Part shown: positions 1-11,737 of the stretch, in pieces
Numbering within the stretch: position 1 is the first letter of the stretch
Layout: every line of letters starts with the position of its first letter
Origin: Daphnia carinata
Taxonomy: Eukaryota; Arthropoda; Branchiopoda; Diplostraca; Daphniidae
NCBI RefSeq assembly: GCF_022539665.2
Contig: NC_081336.1
Coordinates: forward strand, 3,224,001-3,288,000
Reading direction: 5' to 3'
DNA: 64,000 bases
Program-made: the position numbers and the translations under genes
Notes under the pieces: generated by a model
The model's input: only the letters and a program-made list of their open reading frames with translations
Told to the model about the DNA's origin: nothing
Databases searched by the model: none

Positions 1-11
1 CAGACTTAGAA

Positions 12-1769
12 ATGGATCGTGCTGCATCACAGGGGGACGAGAACAGACTAGCATTGAAAATAAAAAAACAATGTAGCGATATGAAAAATGTCAATGGCAT
101 GACTGTGTACAAGTTGCCGTTGAAAACAATGTCAAAGTTCTCGGGAGCTTCCCCCATCGTCCAGCGGTTCTCCTTCGGTGAGCCCAATCGTTCAGGAAAC
201 ATGACATGTAAAACCATTCTTCTGATGGGTGCCACGGGTTCTGGAAAGTCCACCATGATCAACGCCATGATCAATTACGTACTGGGTGTTCAATGGAAAG
301 ATCCTTTTCGTTTTATACTCGTCGATGAAAAAGAAACATCTCAAGCTTTCAGTCAGACAAGAGAAGTTACGGCGTACGACATCCATTATACAAATGGTTT
401 CCGAATTCCTCATTCGCTGACGATTGTCGACACTCCTGGATTCGGCGATACGGGAGGTATCGGACGCGATCAAGAAATCACTGCAGCCGTCAAACAATTT
501 TTTGAAGACAAAGATGGCATTCAAGTACTGCAATTTCATTGTTATTTCTAAGACTTACATTCGTTGCTAAGCGTCTTCTTTATTTCTCAATGATTGCCAC
601 AGGAACTGGACGCAGTTGGCTTTACTGTGCAGTCTTCTCAAGTTCGACTCACGGACACTCAACAATACATTTTTAGCTCAGTGTTGTCCATTTTTGGCAA
701 AGATATCAAAGAAAACGTCCGTTTCCTGGTCACTTTCTCTGATGGAGGGCAACCTCCTGTCTTAGCGGCCATTAAGGAGGCTAAACTACCTTGTCTACTG
801 AACTCCAACGGGGAGCCGTGTCACCAGAGTTTTAATAACCGTGCAATATACGTCTCGAATCAGACGCCAGGTGATCGTTACGCTCCAATCGACTGGGAAT
901 GCGCAATGGAAAATTTTCAATCATTTTTTGCTGACCTGTCCAAAATGCCGATCAAATCGCTGCAACTCACCAAGGAGGTTATGATCAGCCGGGAAATTCT
1001 GCATAACACTATTGCCAGTTTAGAGACGACCATTCAAGCGCACCTGATGAAGATGGAAGAACTGCGGAAGATTGAGGAAACCATCGCCCTGCACAAAAAT
1101 CATATTGACGCCAATAAGAACTTTGAGATGACGGTGACTGTACCTAAGAAGAAAAAAGTTGACGTCGACGACCACCTAACGGCCATGAACTGTAGGATAT
1201 GTGAAGTAACTTGCCAATTTCCTTACAATCCGAAAACGTGGGCGAATGTTGTGAATTCGTTGGTTAGGAATGATATTAAATCTGCTATTACGAGCGCAGT
1301 AGGGGCTGTGCTAGATTTTTTTTCATCGGAAACATCGTGCAAGTTCTGCCCTGGAAGGTGCCACCACGAATCTCATTCAGAGGAAAGTGCTACCTGGAAA
1401 TATGTCCAAGTAGAAGAAACTCGCACTCTCTATGAAATTCGTAAAAAATACGACGACGCAAAGGAAAAGACGCTAAATGCTGAAGAACTGAAGGACGCCT
1501 TAGAAGGCGAGGTAGAGCAGCTGAAATCGGACGTCATTAAGGCAATGAATAAGATCATTCAGTGTTCAAATGAATTAAACAAGAAAGCACTGAAAACTGA
1601 TCCGTTGACCACTCCCGAATATATTAAGCTTTTGATTGAAAATGAACAAAGGGAAAAGAAACCCGGATACTTGGAGAGAATCAAGAGTTTGAAGGACCTA
1701 TTGGCGAAGGCTAAACTTATGAAGGATGTGCTTGGCGGTAACTTGGCCAAGCAGTTCAAGAAGATCTAG
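12..1769 (+). CDS. AIG1/septin-like P-loop GTPase, probably 5'-partial
   Basis: Two exons can be joined in phase 0: 12-524 and 603-1769, with a 78-bp GT-AG intron. Together they give about 559 residues. The N-terminal part carries a G1/Walker A motif GATGSGKST (around residue 73), a G3 motif DTPGFGD (around residue 141) and, in exon 2, TFSD in place of the usual (T/N)KxD G4 motif. After the G domain come long charged helices likely to form coiled coil. These are interrupted by two Cys clusters of C-x2-C-x3-C type, the second followed by His-His (about 1195-1215 and 1340-1365). The layout recalls the large uncharacterised AIG1-type GTPases of invertebrates and fish, which are thought to act as immune or membrane-remodelling GTPases; that role is family inference. 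The frame is open back to base 3 with no stop, so upstream exons may lie outside the window. An AG just before the first ATG could also be an acceptor. Confidence 0.75.
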
Positions 1770-2600
1770 ACGCATCGAAAGAAATGCTGAAACAAACAAA
1801 ATTTCTTTTTATTGTTTAACATTTTCTACGGGTTTTCGGGTGAGCAAAAGGGAATTTTTCTTTAGTGTACTTCATAATCTTCAAAAGTTTCATTTCAGTC
1901 TTTTTTATAAGTTAGTTGATATTGATATATTGATAAACGGGAAAAAAAATATAACTGGATAAATTCATCAGCAAGTTTTGAGTTGCCGTATTTATGAGTC
2001 ATGCTGAATAGGAATTAAATTTGATCAAACATCAACTCATCTGAAGAAGAGATCTTTTAGAAAAAGGATATGCATATTGCTTAGTTTTTGTAATCCTTTC
2101 CCAAGGTCAAAACATATGGTTGAAAACAAAAACAAGTTTTAAAATTAGCATATTTAAATATTTCTGTAGAGCACTGAGATTTTGCGTTAAAAAAACAAAC
2201 AAAAAAAAAACAAAAAAAAAAAAGAAATGTCGCATGCATAAGTGGGCGTAATTCCTTATGCCTTTTGCACCTACATTGCCTAGGGAATTGCTTCATTTCT
2301 GTAATCCTCTTCCAAGGTCATAACAAATGATTCCAAACAAAAAGGATTAAAAATTAGCATTTTTTTGTTCAGAGACGTAGGAAACCAGATGTTTCGCGAA
2401 TGTTATATTTAATGAACAATCCCTGGGGAAAGTGTTTTCAATCTTGTTTTTGTTTTCTTGCTAGTATTCTATTAATTCGCTTAAGGTTTTCCAGAAACGA
2501 CTTTCGAATTTGGTCTAAATAAAAACTATTGAGACTGTTAGATCTTGCTCAAGATGATCTTTGCTGAAAGTTCGAGGTGAACGGGGACATAGATTGGACT
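1770..2600. other. AT-rich spacer with a direct repeat
   Basis: No gene was recognised. The stretch holds A-rich runs (about 2190-2225), a possible AATAAA signal at 2518-2523 and two diverged direct copies of an approximately 75-bp segment (2085-2160 and 2297-2372) sharing a core around 'gtaatcc..cccaaggtca'. The GTPase 3'UTR probably ends in here. Confidence 0.5.
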
Positions 2601-2607
2601 GTAGTAA

Positions 2608-3045
2608 AGTTCAGTGGCTTTCTCAAATGTCTCATGAAAGCGTGCCAACACGATCCGGAAGCGGATTCTACATCTTCGTAGCATTGTACACGAACATTAC
2701 CTCTTTTCTACCTTAGCTGTTTCTTGTTGATCCAACAATAAACAATGGACTTATCGTATCGTCGTTTATTTATCCATAGTATCTCCTTCTGTTTTATGAT
2801 GAGTAAAACGCTTCACCCACTGATTTTTATGACACCAGCCACAATTACCAGTGGCATTGGCTGGACAATCAAAGCCATGCCATCTTACGCTGGAAATATC
2901 GCTAATCGATGTCGCTGATATATGCGATCATATCATTGAGAATTTGACCCTCAGATGGAGCATTGATCGACACGATGTGTACGTGGGTATCCTCTTCATT
3001 TTCTCATTGTTATTCGTGTTGACAAGTACACGAAGTGAACCTAAG
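2608..3045 (+). pseudogene. Decayed ABCH transporter fragment (C-terminal membrane domain)
   Basis: Two blocks resemble the two intact ABCH genes of this window. The first, at about 2608-2700, reads FLKCLMKACQHDPEAD, matching FFQDFMKSCKFEPEAG of exon 8. The second, at 2840-3045, matches the last exon. It starts with ITSGIGWTIKAMPSY (intact: VISGVCWPIEGMPFY), continues in another frame as MSLIYAIISLR (intact: MPLTYAIESLR), stops, and resumes in a third frame as IDRHDVYVGIL (intact: IERLDVYAGIL). Exons 9-11 are missing between the blocks. At least two frameshifts and a stop are present, so this is a relic. It lies on the same strand about 3 kb upstream of ABCH-1, which suggests an old tandem array. 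The call rests on these hand alignments. Confidence 0.7.
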
Positions 3046-5640
3046 CCCGTCTACGTGATTCATCCGTGTTTCCTTTGGTTTCCTCTGATGGTATAGTGTT
3101 ACGACGATGATATTGCTACCAACGTGACTGGCTGTATTATACCTGGATTTCCGCATATCTGTTGCTGGGATAGGAAACCGCAGTAGGTAAGTTAACACAA
3201 AACTAGTAACGTTAAGCAAATTGAGTTAAGGAGAAATGTTAGTTGCCTTTTGAGTGTTCTCTAGTTTAGGATGTCGCAGAATATTTTTTAAAAATAGTTT
3301 TTCAACAAGAATATTTAATTGCCCATCGAGCCAAGGTTGTATGCAAAAAAAGTGAAAGGCACACGATACGAACTAGGGAAAAAAGGTTACAGAGAACGCC
3401 GATTGCGGGGTGTAAATAGCGACAACAAAAAACGGATGCTAGTAATAAACAATAATGGTCGTTGCCTAGAGTAACCGACCTAGTAAGCCGTTATAAACGG
3501 TATTTTTTTTAGGGTGGGTGGCAGTTTTCCATTTTTGACAAACTAGATTGCTGGGTCAAAGTGCAATAATGAAATTCAAGGAGGGCCATCAGCCTTTGCC
3601 TAGAATGAGAATATTCAGTTTCGATTTTGACATAGTCGTCTTTTCAAATCCTGGAAATTTAGCGCCATCTCGTAGCATCGAGGACATCATGGCAGAAAGA
3701 TTAATAGAGGGAATTAAACAGCAGGAGACATTCGTTTGTCTGTTAGATGTACACGTGATTTCTTCCATTGACCGTCTAGGATTTCCTGGTTGAAGATTCG
3801 CTAAAGAACCGGAAGTTTCCATGCTGAGAAGCGACGACCAGCAACATCTTTTCGTATACCTTGAAATTCGCAGATGGTTGCGGATCCAAAGACATTTTGT
3901 TCGTTTAAAAAGATTCAGGCGTTTTGCCATTGTACCTCCATCATTTTCGTCATTCGAAAAGCGAAAGTTCTTTTTTTTTTTTGGCTTGCAAGTGCAAAAT
4001 TGTTTCTTTTGAAATCATAAAATTATAACTTTCATCAACTTCGACACGCAAGGCCATCCTCCCTTTCCCTATTTATGTGACGATTAGGTTGGTCAATGGG
4101 AAAATGGCCAGCAATTCAACATCTATAGTTGAGGCTGTAGTCTTGAGGCGGTAATTTGACTAACCATGCGAGCCATGCTGACTGATAAGATACGTTCAAT
4201 TTAGCGGCACACGTGCATCGTTTTACAACCACCGCTTCGGCTAGCACACAAGGTTAACTAAATAAAAAAGCAAGCATGACGGAAGCCTTTCCCGCAAAAT
4301 TTATTTGTTTTCCGTTTTAATGCTAACTACAAATTCAGTTTAACTCTTTGAAAGCCTTCGACTGACATCATGTCGTTTGACGCATTCAACGACAAAAAGT
4401 ACTTTGGCGTTTTCGTTTTTCATCGCTCGTCTTCCCTGTTACCATCTCCTAGTACGAAATCCTCTTAGGTTTCCCTTTGTTCAACGCTTGCGTGTAGGTT
4501 AATATGTCTTGTTGTGTGATGCGCTCCTCGCTCACTGTCAGAGTACGTCATCGTTTCGGTTACGGAAAACGATTCGACTTTCCTGTATGGTTTTGAAGGT
4601 CAATTCCCAGAGATGCTACCCAGGTGTATGTTTTTTCCCCCCTCTTAGCAAGTCACTTGGATACTAACTCATCATCGTCAAACGTTATTTCTATTCACTT
4701 GTTTCGTAAGGAAACAAGCGGAGAACCAACCGTCACAACAACAGCCAAAAAATTGAGCATACGTGCGTTTCCTTTAATCCGGACTCTTCTTGTTGTTTAA
4801 AAGTCTAGTCAGGTAACGCTAAATTTAAGGACGAGAATCACCAATTGAATGAGCATCAAATTATTGAGGTCAGGTTGCCAAACCCTAAAAAGGGAGCCAA
4901 ACGTTCAACTCAGTAATGTCACTAATGAAAAATAGTTTTGTACTTTTGTTTAAGGTGAACTTCACAGGTGAATGTGTGCCTCTATCTACCTGTATGATGA
5001 GTCGATATCAACGAACCCATAGGGCCTTTGGATAACTAATCAACAACTTAAAGCAGCATATGGGACTTGTTTTTGAAATGTCTGGTATTCCAAGGTCCCC
5101 TTTACAGGTTGAACGGAGAAACTTTCTTTTGGTCTTCCCGACGAGTCGAAGTTGTTAACTAAGGAAATGAAGGTTAGGCATCTTAGCTGAAAGAGAGAGA
5201 GAGAAAAAAAGGAAAAGCTTTCGCTAACCATACACAGTATAGACAGTTATCACCATAGTGACGAGAACAGCTGTAGCTGTTATTCGCCATTATTTTTACG
5301 GGATGCATTCGGCCTTGGAATGCGAAAGATAGCACGCACTGCTGCACAGGTAGAGATTTGTTGTGTATATAGTTCCTACCAGGTGAATGCTTACCCATCC
5401 AAACATTGATAGGAAAGAGAAAATCAGAGAAAAAAAAATAACTTGAAAACATCTTATGTTTTTCCTTTCCAGGCTTCCAGGCCTACTTCTCACCTGTTCA
5501 AGCAGCAACCCTCGGTTAGATACAACAATATGTAGCCCATCGCCTGAAGCAATCATGCCGCAGTAGGATTTGTCTTTTTCGAGATGGCTTTTACCTACGG
5601 ATGAGGGTAAAAAAATAAAAAATAAAAGTCTGATTACGGA
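3046..5640. other. Gene-poor spacer
   Basis: No convincing coding exon was found. Short open frames near 3550-3930 and 5040-5550 show no family motif and no splice-compatible neighbours. A 'gcgccatct' motif, shared with the minisatellite at 25.8 kb, occurs at 3662. Confidence 0.5.
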
Positions 5641-5666
5641 AGGGAGTGTACTCTCTTCGAAAAAGC

Positions 5667-5930
5667 ATGGGGGATACCGCAGAAGAACTAGAGAAGCGAC
5701 ACAATGCTTCAGGCATTGGGCTACATGTACCCACCTATTCTACAGTGGTGCCATCGCACAATGTAGTCGTTCGTAGTCTGGCGGCAAACGCAGTCCCATT
5801 AGGTCTTGTTGTCTCAGTGCTGTGTTGGCTTTCGTTGGCGTGTCGTATGTTGTTTTTCTATCAGTGGGGCAAAGGTGCACATGCACTTGTTTTTCCTGCA
5901 GCTTTTTTTGTGCGTGAATTAAAGCATTAA
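5667..5930 (+). other. 87-codon open frame directly upstream of ABCH-1 (possible uORF)
   Basis: An ATG at 5667 opens 87 codons starting MGDTAEELEKRH and ending RELKH. It includes a hydrophobic stretch (AVPLGLVVSVLCWLSLACRM) long enough to span a membrane. The stop lies only five bases before the ABCH-1 ATG, in a different frame. It may be a translated upstream frame in the ABCH-1 leader, a leftover exon, or chance. No family was recognised. Confidence 0.25.
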
Positions 5931-5935
5931 TAAAA

Positions 5936-8900
5936 ATGACGGACATCGTCGGAGGATCGGACGTGATTGTTCCGGCGAATCGGATTATTGGTGAAACTAA
6001 CGCAGGATCAGATGGAACTGTCGTGCACGCGGTTACGGTCCGTAATGCGATTAAAGTGTATGGACGTAAAGAGAACCGATGTGCAGTACTGGATGGGCTA
6101 CATATGACGATCAAAAAGGGAGCCATGTAAGTTAAACAATTTAACTATTAATAGAATAGTTTTGAATGAAATATCTCATTGGCAAGGATGAAAGTTATCA
6201 AAACATTTGTTTTTGCTTCTCGGAATTATTCATTGAAAAAGAAATGGGGGTGCGGTAGTTTAAATGTATTTGTATGTATAGACCCGAAAGCAACAGAGAA
6301 GATGACTACGTAACACAACAAAAAGAAAGAAAGAAACCGGATTTATCCGTTAACTGTTTGGATGGATTCTAGTTAAGCGCCATGTTATTCAACATAGTTT
6401 TCATTCATCACGAATACTGCGTTAACCGTTAGCCAATTAAATTCTCATTCAGATACGGATTACTTGGAGCCAGCGGGTGCGGTAAGACGACCTTATTAAG
6501 CTGTCTGGTTGGCCGCCGTAGTTTGAATAGCGGCGAGATCATAGTACTGGGTCAGGAGCCCGGCACTCCAGGCAGCGGAGTGCCCGGCCCGCGTGTTGGC
6601 TACATGCCACAAGAACTGGCATTGTACAACGACTTCAGCATCTCGGAGACGCTACGATATTTCGGCCGCATCTACAACTTGCGGATGGCCTTTGTCGATT
6701 CACAGCTGGAGTTTCTTTCCAAGCTGCTGGACCTTCCTCCCAGCGATCGTCCCGTCAAGACGCTCAGTGGCGGCCAGCAGCGGCGTGTCTCGTTTGCAGT
6801 CGCTTTATTTCACGAGCCTGAATTGCTTATCTTGGACGAGCCAACTGTTGGCGTTGATCCTGTACTCCGGCACAGGTGCGTGTGTATTCAAAATACGTTC
6901 CATTCATGCCCGACTGTCTACGACCTCGACCCTTAAATGGGATGTTTGTTTTTATTGTCCAACACTCATTCTGTGATTTGTGAGGAAAACAAAAAAAAAT
7001 GGAAATTAGTACTTTTTGTCTCAACCTCCGGCCATAAATAGCCCTGCGCCCGTGTTGCTTTTGTTTTTGTTTATTTCGTTTCGGTTTTTGTGGAATTTGT
7101 TTTCTCTTTTTCATATTTTGGTCCTTTTAGAAACTACCAAAAGAACTTTCTTTTGCATTTGTTGGTTGATACTTTCTGAATATTCGATTCTTAATGACTT
7201 TTGTGGTGTATTATCGCAGTATTTGGAATCATCTTGTTCATCAGAGCATCCATCATGGAAGGACAGTCATTGTCACCACTCACTACATTGAAGAAGCGCG
7301 ACAAGCTAATATGGTATTCATTTTCAACCACAAATAAAAAATTTCAACAAGATTTTTAATGAATTCTTAATATCTTAGATCGGAATGATGCGTTCTGGTC
7401 GTTTATTAGTGGAAGAAGCACCAGACAGCCTGTTGAGCCATTACCAACTGCCATCACTAGAAGAAGTATTCTTAAAACTTTGCATCAAGGACCGCGGTAA
7501 TAGTCCTAACGAACAAAAAGCCAAGGTTACAAACGTTCCCAGTTCTAGCATGACAAGTCAAGTAGCAGCTCAATTACCACAGCCTTCAGCAGCCCATGTT
7601 AATATGGCATTTGACGACTCGCTTAGTCAAATCAGCGTCTCTGAACCAACCCGTGACGAACCTTCTGCATCACCTGCCAATGGCTTGGTAAATATAGCTA
7701 CTGAGATTCCCACTAGCTAAACTGTACATTTTACTTGACTTCTAGACACCATCAGTCGATATCGAAATGGCTAGCAGAAACACGGACAAATTAAGCGAAT
7801 TAACTGTCGGACCCACGGCAGATAATAACGTTATTTCTGCAAAACGCCATCAAAGTCGTAGCTTTCGAATGGCTCTTCCATCTTCATATCGGCTAAATGC
7901 ACTGGTGCGGAAGAATTTTATGGTGACGTTTCGGAACATCGGGTGCGGTTTGTTTTTATAACTTTCCAATTGAACAGATGTCGAGCCAATATTTGACGGT
8001 TTCGATTATTGTCGGTTGATTAAGGATTTTTGTGCTGCTCTACTTTTTGCCCGCATTCCAAGCGACCGTATTTAATGTAACACTCGGACACGAACCCACT
8101 GGACTCAAGATGGCCATTGTCAATGACGAAGTGAATCCGAGCCAGGGTCGCGTTTGCAACTACTCAACAGATTGTTCGTACTCGATGCTCAGCTGCCGTT
8201 ATCTTCGATACATTAAAGACAACATCATACAGGTAGAATGCTGTGTTTGTTTCGTTTGGCGCGTTGCTGAATGGAAGCCAAGACAATTAACGAGGGTAAT
8301 TGCACTCTTTCGATGTAGGTCCCATACGAAAGTGTGTCGACCGCATTGGATGCCGGCAGAAAAGGAAACGTCTGGGGTGTGATCCACTTTGGACACAATT
8401 TTACGGAAGAATTCGAAATTCGGCAATCTGAGGGAGATGCAGTAAACATCGAAAACATTATACGAAGTAGAATCAGCATCAACATGGATTCCTCCAGTGA
8501 GTTTTGGAGTATTTTTTAAATTCTCTAATCGAAATGTAACCCTTTGTTTGTTTCGAGCAGATCAACAAATTGACGTGTTTGTCGAAAAATGGCTGTTGGA
8601 AGCCTATGGGAATTTTTTCCAAGATTTCATGAAATCGTGCAAGTTTGAACCAGAAGCTGGCTACCTCCCAGTAGTGGTAAATGAAGTTTTACTGCAAAAC
8701 TTATTCGTCATACTTAAGCAGAATTGTACAGTTTCTAGATCCAGTGTACGGCCACAAAGATACTCCCTACACTGAATTCATGGCACCTGGTCTCATTATC
8801 TCGTGAGTTGGTTTTCACTTAATTAATCATTCAAAATAAACATAACAAGACATCTGATGTTTTTAAGGATCGTATACTTTATGGCTGTTTCGTTAACTGC

Positions 8901-9590
8901 TGGAATCTTCGTCGCTGAAAGACAGCAAGGTCTTCTTGACCGCAGTTTAGTGGCTGGTACGTCATACAGGATACTTTCTCTTAGTGAAGGAAAGGCTCTG
9001 TTAAGTAACTCGAATTAATGACACTATTGAATTTTACAGGAGTGCAGATGACCGAAATTCTGATCGGTCATTTGGTCAACCAGTTCACTGTCATGATCGG
9101 CCAAACAGCGCTAGTGTTCATGTGCACGTTGCTGATCTTCAGTATTCCATGTCATGGCAACCTGGTCCTTGCCATTTTTATCACTCTGCTGCAAGGCTTC
9201 GTCGGAATGTGTTTCGGTAATAAATTAATATTTAGTTAATGACCTTTTCTGATGTTAACATTCATCGATAAAATTTTTTTAGGTTTGTTGATTGCCACGT
9301 TATGTGACAATGAAAACAGTGCCCTCTTGCTGTCGCAGGCAAGTTTTCTTCCGTTTACGGTTATTAGCGGGGTCTGCTGGCCCATTGAAGGGATGCCGTT
9401 CTATTTCCGCAGTATCGCCTATACGATGCCGCTGACGTACGCCATTGAATCTTTGAGATCGATTTTTACCCGAGGATGGGGCATCGAACGACTCGATGTT
9501 TACGCAGGTATTTTAATCAGCATTGCGTGGATCTTTGCACTGTTGATTATGTGCTTGATTGTCCTTCGCGTTCGTAAGTATGCCAGTTAA
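5936..9590 (+). CDS. ABCH-subfamily ABC half-transporter (ABCH-1)
   Basis: Twelve exons join in phase: 5936-6126, 6453-6875, 7220-7313, 7379-7687, 7746-7942, 8025-8232, 8319-8496, 8561-8676, 8732-8802, 8868-8956, 9040-9216 and 9283-9590, giving 786 residues. The order is nucleotide-binding domain then membrane domain, as in ABCG/ABCH half-transporters. Walker A is GASGCGKTT (69-77), the signature LSGGQ (168-172), Walker B LLILDEPTVGVDP (from about 188), and the H-loop lies in VTTHYIEEARQ. The C-terminal half has several hydrophobic spans, a Cys-containing extracellular segment (CNYSTDCSYSMLSC) and the block GVCWPIEGMP. Half-transporters must dimerise. Insect ABCH proteins are linked to export of cuticle lipids and to xenobiotic response, which is family knowledge. 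The start is the first in-frame ATG of exon 1, fixed by comparison with ABCH-2. The linker after the NBD is poorly conserved between the two. Confidence 0.93.
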
Positions 9591-11730
9591 AATTGGTTGT
9601 CAACCCAGTCCCTTATTTTTATTTGAATTACTTTTTCTTATGTATTATCGTCTTTTTGAAACTGAATTTTAATATCGTGATGACCTGGCGTTTGCCATAG
9701 TTATATAGCGTATTGTTATACCTGTTCCAAAGGTTTGATTCTCTCCGGATCATTGAATTTCCTTTGGAAATCTGTTTTTTTTTTTTTTTTTTTTTTTTTT
9801 ACTCTTTTAGTTGTATGGGACAAGGTGAAGGTCAGATTTCTGGGGAAATCACAGTGTTTTTGGAAAAAGAAAAAAAAAGCTCAATCAAAATGAAAATAGA
9901 ATTTAAAAATAGCTGATGGATCGTTGAAATAAAAAAAAAAGCTTTATTCACAGCATGGAAAATAAGGCATCCTGTAGAATTTTCAACAACAAAGTCAAAA
10001 TCCTTTGCTTTTTTTGTCTACCCCGAAATTCCCCAGAATTCTATAAGGAAATTGTCTCTATGGTCGCATGTTTCCAGAATGACTTCCTCCCAAATTCTTT
10101 TCTTTTTATCGCAGTTTTTGTTCATCCCACTTTCTTTCTTGGGCGTGTATTGCCTTCTATTCATTTTGTTTTATTATTTCAAGGGCAAAAAAAAAAAAAT
10201 CAAATAAAACAGGAAAACGTACTAAAAGGCCCAACGAAAAGCCCCACAAGACAAGAGGTTCTCTCCGTACCTATGCGGTCGCATGTTTCCCTGTATTAAA
10301 AGGAGCTTCTTCCTCTCATAAATAGCATAGGGACGCTGTTCAATGCGCTGACCATGAGCAAAAAAATGGAAAGTTTCCATGTTGCACTGTACACAACTTT
10401 AAACATTACAGCTTGGATTTCATCTTCCATATGAATTGGATTTCGGTTACTAAGTTTTCGACAATGAAAAAGTCAAACATTGCTCATGAGCAAAAAATTT
10501 CACTTAAACTCAGCAATATTCATTATAATAATGTCATCTAAAACAGGAAAATAAAATAAAACACAAAACTATCGCTAGGTGGCGCTATTGTCTAATCAAC
10601 AATGGCTAGTCGGAACCTGAATTATTATAAAGAACAGCGATGCTTAATGGAATCGCATTGTATCATGAGCCATTAATTTTGAGTAAACTAAGGATGGAGA
10701 TCACAATTTGTTGTATTACTCTACTTCAGAGAGTACTTCAGATAGATAATATTCTACTACAGAGCTGTAAACAACGAACAGCTGATCTGACTGAACCGAA
10801 CTTCCTTCCATTCTCAGACCAAAGCCCAGAAACGGTTGAACGATACCTACCTACATAAAAACAAAGCAGAGTTACAGAAGCTGGTTAGATTTAGAGTCAT
10901 AGATTTCATTGGAATTAAAGAAAAAACTTAGTAAACATATCGCTTTGCTTGACAAGGAAAGCCGCTGGCTCTCCCGAAATAAAATTTAGGGTAGAGGGAA
11001 CATAAATCTGAAATCATAAAATACTATTTCGTCGTAAGCAGAGGAAATGCACGCCCCACCTCGATTGACCTACCCATTAGCAGTGACCTCGAACACATTA
11101 AACACCTTAGGCAATTCAGTTTCGAAAATCCAAAATTCTATTCTGATTTCTAGCTTAGTAGCTCACTCACCTGCACGGTGTGCACTAGTGTAGAAATATT
11201 TCTTTGGGAGTTAAATACTGATTCACGCCTTTAAGACATGGGTTAGATCATCGTTCACCTGCTGGATACCTATTCTGTGATTGGTTTTAATGCACCAATC
11301 ACTCACAATGAAAGCCTCACATTAGCACTTGGTTTTGCCTATGCACCGACCTAGTCTTGTTTAGCCTTGGTAGATTCGAAAAACGTAATTAGTTAAGGTG
11401 AAATAGCTGGAATTCTTATCACGTGGCTTTTGCACTACACTGCGTCACCGCAATGCACTCCGTATTTTTCCACCTATGCATTTTACCATTTCCACAACAA
11501 TTCACACTCTTACCACAATATGCAAACACACCGTTAAAATTAACAACCCTAAGACCATACCTGCCTATTCATCTTTAATGATATATTTGTTTTCCAGGAT
11601 CCATTTGTTAAAAACTGATTGTCATTCGTGTATTTGATACGTGTTAGAGTTAAGTAGAAGGTTGGCATTCTCGATTAATCAAAAACAATTCTTTGTTTTT
11701 TTTTCTATTTCGTTCTCGATAAATTAGGAG
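9591..11730. other. ABCH-1 3' flank and gene-free spacer
   Basis: A poly-T run lies at about 9777-9800 and an AATAAA, possibly the ABCH-1 polyadenylation signal, at 9928-9933. Open frames here are short and lack motifs. A 'tggcgcta' motif occurs near 10571. Confidence 0.5.
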
Positions 11731-11737
11731 GGCAATC

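Noticed and set aside
5740-6126. 128-codon open frame on minus over ABCH-1 exon 1
   Set aside because: It is antisense to a real exon, with no motif and no splice partners.
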